Shown piece after piece: positions 56,520 to 64,000 of a stretch of DNA of 64,000 bases (position 1 is its first letter; each line of letters starts with the position of its first letter). Position numbers and translations under genes: made by a program. This stretch comes from Azoarcus sp. (lineage in GTDB: Bacteria > Pseudomonadota > Gammaproteobacteria > Burkholderiales > Rhodocyclaceae), in the NCBI GenBank assembly GCA_031274995.1, contig JAISPJ010000072.1:1-64000 (forward strand), given 5' to 3'. The notes below the pieces were generated by a model that did not search any database, was not told the origin of the DNA, and saw nothing but the letters and a program-made list of their open reading frames with translations.

Positions 56520-57482
56520 TCAATTCTGTTGACTGCGTGGATGGTGGCGTTGGTGCAGTTGTTTGAGCCGTTCACGTGCGACATGGGTATAAACTTGGGT
56601 GGTCGAAATATCGGCATGACCGAGTAGCATTTGTACAACACGCAAGTCAGCGCCATGATTGAGCAGATGTGTTGCAAATGCGTGACGCAGTGTGTGGGGG
56701 GAAATCAATCGCGTGGCAATACCGGCGGAAGTCGCGTACTTTTTGATGATAGCCCAGAATCTTTGCCGGGTCATGGCTGCGCCCAGGCGGGAAACAAATA
56801 GCTCATCGCAAACGCGTCCATTCAGCAATTGCGCCCGCGCAGTGGAAAGATATCGACGCACCCAATCGGCGGCGATTTCGCCCAGTGGCACGAGGCGTTC
56901 CTTGCTGCTTTTTCCGAGGACGCGCACGAGGCCATCAAGGGGATCAAGCGCGAAGATTTTGAGTTTGGTCAATTCCGAGACGCGCAATCCGCTGGCGTAC
57001 ATGACCTCGATCATGGAGCGGTCGCGCAGGCCGAGGGCGGTGTTGGTGTCTGGCGCGGACAGAAGGGCTTCCACCTGGGTTTCGCTGAGGGTGCGCGGAA
57101 ATCGGGTTGTGGGCAGGGGCGGGAGGAGTTTCAGCGTCGGGTCTTCGGTGATGCGTCCGTTTTCCAGCAGGTATCGGTAATAGCGCCGCCAGGCGGCGAG
57201 CAGGCGGCGCTGGCTCGCCGGTTTGGCACGGCGGCTGAATTCGGCAAGCCAGGCGGACAGGTCTTCGTCACGGGCCGCGTCGAGATTCCGTCCGCGCGCA
57301 TCGAGGAGCCAGCGCCCGAAAAGCGACAGGTCGCTGCGATAGCTCGCCAAGGTGTTGCGCGCCAGCCCGTGTTCGAGCCACATCGCATCGCAGAAGGCAT
57401 CGAGTTCGCCCGCGAGCGCGACAGGCAATTCGGGGTTTGCCTGCCCTAGCGGCGCACTTCGCCGTTGCCGAAGACGATCCAT
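56520..57482 (-). CDS. xerD: Tyrosine recombinase XerD
   Basis: XerD, with XerC, resolves chromosome dimers at dif under FtsK control. The 320-residue product has the N-terminal SAM-like domain ([19 protein letters not shown]) and the catalytic residues in SGLRVSEL (Arg), [11 protein letters not shown] (Lys), [20 protein letters not shown] (His-Arg), [13 protein letters not shown] (His and Tyr). The ATG at 57482 makes it longer than usual and overlaps proA by 37 bp; a downstream non-ATG start is possible. No dif site was recognised nearby. Confidence 0.93.
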   Translation of the reverse strand: MDRLRQRRSAPLGQANPELPVALAGELDAFCDAMWLEHGLARNTLASYRSDLSLFGRWLLDARGRNLDAARDEDLSAWLAEFSRRAKPASQRRLLAAWRRYYRYLLENGRITEDPTLKLLPPLPTTRFPRTLSETQVEALLSAPDTNTALGLRDRSMIEVMYASGLRVSELTKLKIFALDPLDGLVRVLGKSSKERLVPLGEIAADWVRRYLSTARAQLLNGRVCDELFVSRLGAAMTRQRFWAIIKKYATSAGIATRLISPHTLRHAFATHLLNHGADLRVVQMLLGHADISTTQVYTHVARERLKQLHQRHHPRSQQN

Positions 57483-58723
57483 TTCTGGCTGGTCAGACCT
57501 TCAAGTCCGACGGGGCCCCGCGCGTGGAATTTGTCGGTGGAAATGCCGATTTCCGCGCCAAGGCCGAATTCAAAGCCGTCAGCGAAGCGGGTGGAGGCGT
57601 TAACGATGACGGAGGAAGAATCCACTTCGCGCAAAAACCGCATGGCGTGCGTGTGGTTTTCGGTGACGATGGCTTCAGTGTGCCCGGAACTCCAGGCATT
57701 GATATGGGCAATGGCTTCGTCTAACCCTGAGACGATTCTGACCGCGAGGATTGGAGCCAGATATTCTTCGCCCCAGTCTTCTTCACGTGCGGCGGCAAGC
57801 TTTGCGCCGGGGATGCCCGCTTGCCGCAGCAGGGCAAGCGATTCTTCGCAACAGCGCATTTCCACGCCTTTGAGAGCCAGCATGGCGGCGATTTCCGGCA
57901 ACGCCGATGCCGCCGCCTTGCGTGAAACAAGGAGTGTTTCAATGGTGTTGCAGACACCGTAGCGTTGCGTCTTGGCGTTTTCGACGATGGGGACGATCTT
58001 GGCCGGATCGGCTTCATCGTCAATATATACATGGCAGTTGCCGTCAAGATGTTTGATGACCGGCACGCGCGCCTCATTTGAGATGCGCGCGATCAGTCCC
58101 TTTCCGCCGCGCGGGACGATAACGTCGACGTACTGTGGCATTGTAATGAGCGCGCCGACGGCTGCCCGGTCAGTGGTGTCGACGACCTGTACGGAGGTGG
58201 CTGGCAGTCCGGCGGAGGTCAGCCCGGACTGGACGCAGGCGGCAATGGCGCGGTTGGATTCGATGGCCTCTGAGCCGCCGCGCAGAATCGCGGCGTTGCC
58301 TGCTTTCAGACAGAGCGCGGCAGCGTCGGCGGTCACGTTGGGGCGTGCCTCGTAGATGATGCCGATCACGCCGAGCGGCACGCGCATCCTGCCGACCTGA
58401 ATGCCGGAGGGGCGTCGGCGGACATCGGTGATTTCTCCCACCGGATCGGGGAGCGAGGCCACTTGTTCCAGCCCGGCGGCTATGGCTTCGACGCCTCTTT
58501 CATTCAGGGCCAAGCGGTCGAGCATGGCCGACTCCAATCCGTTTTGCCGTGCCAGGGCGAGATCTTTGGCGTTGGCAGCGAGGAGAGTATCGCATTGGCG
58601 GCGGATTTCTTCCGCCGTGGCGATGAGCGCCGTGTTCTTGGTTCCGGTCGAGGCGGCAGCGAGCAAGCGTGAGGCTTCGCGCGCCCGATGGCCCATAGCG
58701 TGCATGATTTGCTGAATGTCCAT
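57446..58723 (-). CDS. proA: Gamma-glutamyl phosphate reductase ProA
   Basis: ProA is an NADPH-dependent enzyme of proline synthesis. The 425-residue product has [36 protein letters not shown]-like VPRGGKGLI, the catalytic Cys in [13 protein letters not shown] and the C-terminal [20 protein letters not shown]. Upstream of xerD on the same strand. Confidence 0.96.
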   Translation of the reverse strand: MDIQQIMHAMGHRAREASRLLAAASTGTKNTALIATAEEIRRQCDTLLAANAKDLALARQNGLESAMLDRLALNERGVEAIAAGLEQVASLPDPVGEITDVRRRPSGIQVGRMRVPLGVIGIIYEARPNVTADAAALCLKAGNAAILRGGSEAIESNRAIAACVQSGLTSAGLPATSVQVVDTTDRAAVGALITMPQYVDVIVPRGGKGLIARISNEARVPVIKHLDGNCHVYIDDEADPAKIVPIVENAKTQRYGVCNTIETLLVSRKAAASALPEIAAMLALKGVEMRCCEESLALLRQAGIPGAKLAAAREEDWGEEYLAPILAVRIVSGLDEAIAHINAWSSGHTEAIVTENHTHAMRFLREVDSSSVIVNASTRFADGFEFGLGAEIGISTDKFHARGPVGLEGLTSQKWIVFGNGEVRR

Positions 58724-58792
58724 CTGGATAAGGGGAGCCGGGAAAGAAAAATATAATTAAAGCACTGAATGCGGAAGCCGTGTTTATCGATG

Positions 58793-59797
58793 TCAGCGGC
58801 GGCACAGCCGCAGAGCGAGATGCAAAAATTCGTCCCAGACTTCGCCACGGACAAGCCCCTTGACCATGCGGTCGATCCGGGCGGCGTGGAGCAGGGCGGT
58901 TTGCAGGGAGGATCGGGTCAGCCGGGACAGGGCAGAGCGGATAGTTTGCTGCTTGGCAGTGTCGAAAATGCGCTCGGTTCTGAAAAGTGCGGCCAGCGGC
59001 TGCCCCGTGTCGGTTCCGCCACGCAACAGGGCAAGCGTGCGGATTTCGTTGGCCAACGCCCACAGTACCAGCGGTGTTGGCGTGCCTTCACCGCGCAGGC
59101 CGTCGAGCAGGCGTGCGCAACGGGCTGCGTCGCCCGCGAGCAATGCCTGCCGCAGCATATCAATGTCGTAGCGGGCCACGTTGAGTACCGCTGCTTCGAC
59201 TTGGGATGCCGTCAATTCGCCTTCGCCGTATAAAAGCCCGAGTTTGAGGATTTCCTGATGCGCGGCGAGCAGGTTGCCTTCGACGTGATTGGCAATGAAT
59301 TCCAGCGCCCCGGCAGGCGCTGATTGACGTTGCGCAGCCAGGCGCGCGGTGATCCAGGCGGGCAGGCGTTCGCGCGGCGGAGGCACAAATTCGATGGTTG
59401 CCCCGGTTTCGGTGATGGCTTTGAACCAGGCGGTTTTCTTCGTTTGCCAGTCGAGGGCGGGCAGGGTAATCAGGGTTACGGTGCCAGCGGGAAGCGCGGC
59501 GGCGTAACGCTGAAGCATGTCGCCGCCATCCCGGCCGGGTTTGGCGGAGGGAATGCGCAGGTCGATGAGTTTCGATCCGCCGAAAAGTGACAGATTGCCA
59601 GCGGCCAGCGTCAGTGCGTCCCAGTGGAAACCTTTGTCCACGACCAGGGTTTCGCGTTCGGTGATCCCTTGTCGGCGGGCGGCTGCGCGCAGCGCGTCAG
59701 CCGCTTCCAGCGTCAATAGTCCGTCGCCGTGCAGCACCCACAGGGGGGCAAGCGGTTTTTCAAGCTGGCGGGCGAGATCGCTGGGGGAAAGGCTCAC
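58793..59797 (-). CDS. holA: DNA polymerase III delta subunit
   Basis: HolA opens the beta clamp within the clamp loader. The 334-residue product has the AAA+-like N-terminal domain (LWVLHGDGLLTLEAADAL), FGGSKLIDLRIPS (clamp-binding region) and the C-terminal helical collar (LVLWALANEIRTLALL). It overlaps lptE by 4 bp, the conserved leuS-lptE-holA order. Confidence 0.94.
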   Translation of the reverse strand: MSLSPSDLARQLEKPLAPLWVLHGDGLLTLEAADALRAAARRQGITERETLVVDKGFHWDALTLAAGNLSLFGGSKLIDLRIPSAKPGRDGGDMLQRYAAALPAGTVTLITLPALDWQTKKTAWFKAITETGATIEFVPPPRERLPAWITARLAAQRQSAPAGALEFIANHVEGNLLAAHQEILKLGLLYGEGELTASQVEAAVLNVARYDIDMLRQALLAGDAARCARLLDGLRGEGTPTPLVLWALANEIRTLALLRGGTDTGQPLAALFRTERIFDTAKQQTIRSALSRLTRSSLQTALLHAARIDRMVKGLVRGEVWDEFLHLALRLCRR

Positions 59798-60309
59798 GGA
59801 CGTTGCCAGGCGGCCAGCCGTCGCATGAGCTGGCGCACGAGGTCGCTTTCCATGTCGCTGTAGAGCAGGGCTTCTTCCTGCTCCTTGCCGAGAACGAGTT
59901 CGTCGTCGAAGGTATATTCGCGCCGCGCGGAAATCGTGGTGGGCGGAATCAGTTCATTGCCGTCGCGGTCGACAAGGCTGAAGCGGATAGCCTGAATAAG
60001 TTCATATTCGCGCACCCTGCCGGTAGCGGTGAGGCTCAGGATTTCACGCGAGCGGTCATTGGAGAGTATCTGGAGCCTGGCTTCGGCGCGGGAGGCGTCT
60101 TCTTCGACCGCAGCCGAACCGCCCGATACGATTTGGCGCCGCAGGGTGATCCCCAGCGACGTGTATTGGCTCGTACCTATATGGATGCTGGAAAAGGCCA
60201 TCGGTTGCGGACCACGCAGGTGAAAACCGCAACCGGCGAGCGCGGCAAGACCGATGGCGAGGAGAACGAACCGTGCGCGGCGGGCGAGAAGAAAGAGTGA
60301 AGGAGCCAT
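59794..60309 (-). CDS. lptE: LPS assembly lipoprotein LptE
   Basis: LptE is the outer-membrane lipoprotein plug of the LptD translocon. The 171-residue product has a signal peptide with lipobox ALAGC, then GFHLRGPQPMAFSSIHIG, and ISARREYTFDDELVLGKEQE, all family hallmarks. Four bases separate it from leuS upstream. Confidence 0.95.
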   Translation of the reverse strand: MAPSLFLLARRARFVLLAIGLAALAGCGFHLRGPQPMAFSSIHIGTSQYTSLGITLRRQIVSGGSAAVEEDASRAEARLQILSNDRSREILSLTATGRVREYELIQAIRFSLVDRDGNELIPPTTISARREYTFDDELVLGKEQEEALLYSDMESDLVRQLMRRLAAWQRP

Positions 60310-60313
60310 GCTG

Positions 60314-62947
<2,634 letters not shown>

Positions 62948-62986
62948 TCAGGAAATGCGCAAGTATATCGCGGCACGCCATGCCGA

Positions 62987-63013
62987 CAAAAAAACACCCG
63001 GCAGAGCCGGGTG
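62987..63013 (-). terminator. Rho-independent terminator upstream of leuS
   Basis: CACCCGGC (62995-63002) and GCCGGGTG (63006-63013) form a perfect 8-bp stem with a 3-base loop. The minus strand continues with seven T (62988-62994). It lies 65 bp before the leuS start codon. Confidence 0.88.
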
Positions 63014-63115
63014 AAAAATCTCCTGTTGAAGGAGAGGGAGGGAACCGACAGAGCAGTCAAGCCCCTGAGCACTAGAACTTTGGTACTTGGATGCTGTTCT
63101 GCAAAAACACCTATT
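62987..63115 (-). ncRNA. Candidate leader RNA/attenuator of leuS or independent small RNA (~130 nt)
   Basis: Between a sigma-70-like promoter (63122-63150) and a strong terminator (62987-63013), a transcript of about 130 nt is predicted on the minus strand. It includes a C-rich stretch and a hairpin TCTCCT/AGGAGA just before the terminator (63019-63035). An in-frame reading from a GTG at 63070-63072 is rich in Leu codons (CTC, TTG, CTG, CTC) before the hairpin but has no stop there. Attenuation of leuS and a free-standing sRNA both remain possible. Confidence 0.45.
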
Positions 63116-63121
63116 TCAGTA

Positions 63122-63150
63122 AATATATTTCTTGTTTTTCATTCTGTTAA
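63122..63150 (-). promoter_or_regulatory. Sigma-70-like promoter upstream of the leuS leader
   Basis: On the minus strand TTAACA (63145-63150), a 17-bp spacer, then TATATT (63122-63127): five of six bases match each consensus hexamer. It is the best promoter seen in the window and points toward leuS. Confidence 0.6.
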
Positions 63151-63373
63151 AAACATGTTTGAAGGTTATTACTAAGTTAATTTGCTGCTATGCACAATAC
63201 GGATTCTAGTACATGTCCAACGTGCTTTCAAGGCGTAAGCGTATAAATTTTGAGCTGGATGCAAAAAATACACATGCTAAAAGTGTGAAAAATGTGGGTT
63301 GGGTACGGAAAATATCAAAAGGACAATATCTGGCCGGTTGACGGGTAGAATGGCGGGCTTCTGAGGAGCCTCC

Positions 63374-64000
63374 ATGCCCGATCCACTGCTCGCCTGCCTG
63401 AATCCACAACAAGCCGGGGCCGTTACCCTGCCCGCGCGTCATGCCTTGGTGCTTGCCGGGGCGGGTTCCGGCAAAACGCGGGTGCTCACCACCCGCATTG
63501 CCTGGTTGCTCAAGCAGGGGATGACAACCCCGGCGGGCATACTCGCCGTGACGTTTACCAACAAGGCGGCGCGCGAAATGCAATCAAGGCTTGAAGCCAT
63601 GCTGCCGGCAAGTCCGCGCGCAATGTGGATTGGCACCTTTCACGGACTGTGCAATCGCCTGCTGCGGACGCATTACCGCGATGCCGGGCTGGACCGCCTG
63701 TTCCAGATTCTCGATGTCGCCGACCAACTCGCGGCGATCAGGCGCCTGCTGAAAACGCTCAATGTCGACGATGAAAAATTTCCGCCACGTGACCTGCAAC
63801 ATTTCATCAACGCACAAAAGGAAGCAGGCTTGCGCCCGCACGCGGTTGAAGCCCTGGACGAATACACCCGTCGCCGCGCCGCGCTGTACCAGGAATACGA
63901 AGCCCAATGCCAGCGCGAATCGGTGGTGGATTTCGCCGAATTGTTGTTGCGAAGCTTCGAACTGCTCCAGCGCAACGAACCAATCCTGAGGCATTACCGG
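63374..64000 (+). CDS. uvrD: DNA helicase II UvrD (3' end beyond window)
   Basis: A superfamily 1A helicase for nucleotide-excision and mismatch repair. 209 residues are present: LNPQQAGAVTLPA (Q motif), Walker A VLAGAGSGKTRVLTTRI, motif Ia AVTFTNKAAREMQSRL, MWIGTFHGLCNRLLR and VVDFAELLLRSFELL. The INAQKEAGLRP segment favours UvrD over Rep. The frame is still open at 64000. GAGGAG precedes ATG 63374. I saw no clear CTGT-N8-ACAG LexA box upstream. Confidence 0.95.
   Translation, partial: MPDPLLACLNPQQAGAVTLPARHALVLAGAGSGKTRVLTTRIAWLLKQGMTTPAGILAVTFTNKAAREMQSRLEAMLPASPRAMWIGTFHGLCNRLLRTHYRDAGLDRLFQILDVADQLAAIRRLLKTLNVDDEKFPPRDLQHFINAQKEAGLRPHAVEALDEYTRRRAALYQEYEAQCQRESVVDFAELLLRSFELLQRNEPILRHYR

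Overview
The window reads as a GC-rich betaproteobacterial chromosome segment, most like Rhodocyclales or a close relative. The assignment rests on gene order (pilMNOPQ-aroK-aroB-dgt beside a divergent mrcA; iscRSUA-hscBA-fdx-iscX; surA-pdxA-rsmA; leuS-lptE-holA), on a DUF3460 protein, on two PEP-CTERM proteins, and on quinone genes typical of facultative anaerobes. No phage, insertion sequence, rRNA or CRISPR array is visible. About 60 genes are supported. The one tRNA is an initiator tRNA-Met.

Layout: 1-2830 surA (5'-truncated), pdxA and rsmA in one overlapping operon. 2831-4020 an AT-rich stretch with a PEP-CTERM protein, a terminator and a palindromic repeat. 4023-6965 valS (reverse), carrying an unusual Cys-containing insertion. 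7142-8862 a CsgG/DUF4810/DUF799 lipoprotein trio. 8900-12660 a lower-GC islet (cytochrome c, GT9 glycosyltransferase, secreted C25-like protein) bracketed by two related short repeats. 12743-22751 a monooxygenase-like protein, hrpA with two in-frame palindromic repeats, a DUF3460 protein, alr, mipA, an MFS transporter, glnA and a DUF4124 protein. 22809-25649 a probable rquA divergent from ubiA, then pyrF. 25639-36256 mrcA, the type IV pilus assembly operon, the shikimate genes aroK and aroB, and dgt. 36313-38342 a truncated CitMHS transporter with its LysR-type neighbour and a second PEP-CTERM gene. 38706-46528 a hydrolase, a VanZ-like protein, ubiB, then a solute symporter-ubiU-ubiV/ubiT operon. 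46615-52515 initiator tRNA and the complete isc operon. 52565-64000 a SulP transporter, plsY, folB, an H-NS-family gene, xerD, proA, holA, lptE, leuS and the 5' part of uvrD.

The strongest theme is quinone metabolism for life with and without oxygen. UbiA and UbiB serve ubiquinone synthesis. UbiU plus a single polypeptide that fuses UbiV to the SCP2 protein UbiT should support O2-independent ubiquinone synthesis. The RquA-like protein would convert ubiquinone to rhodoquinone for fumarate respiration. The UbiV-UbiT fusion and its translational linkage to a sodium/solute symporter are the most novel-looking features. Other points of interest are a probable leader RNA or sRNA with its own promoter and terminator upstream of leuS, the ValS insertion, palindromic repeats translated inside hrpA, a decayed citrate-type transporter that orphans a LysR regulator, and tandem IscR-like operators ahead of iscR.

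All calls come from reading translated sequence and recalling family motifs. No database search was run.
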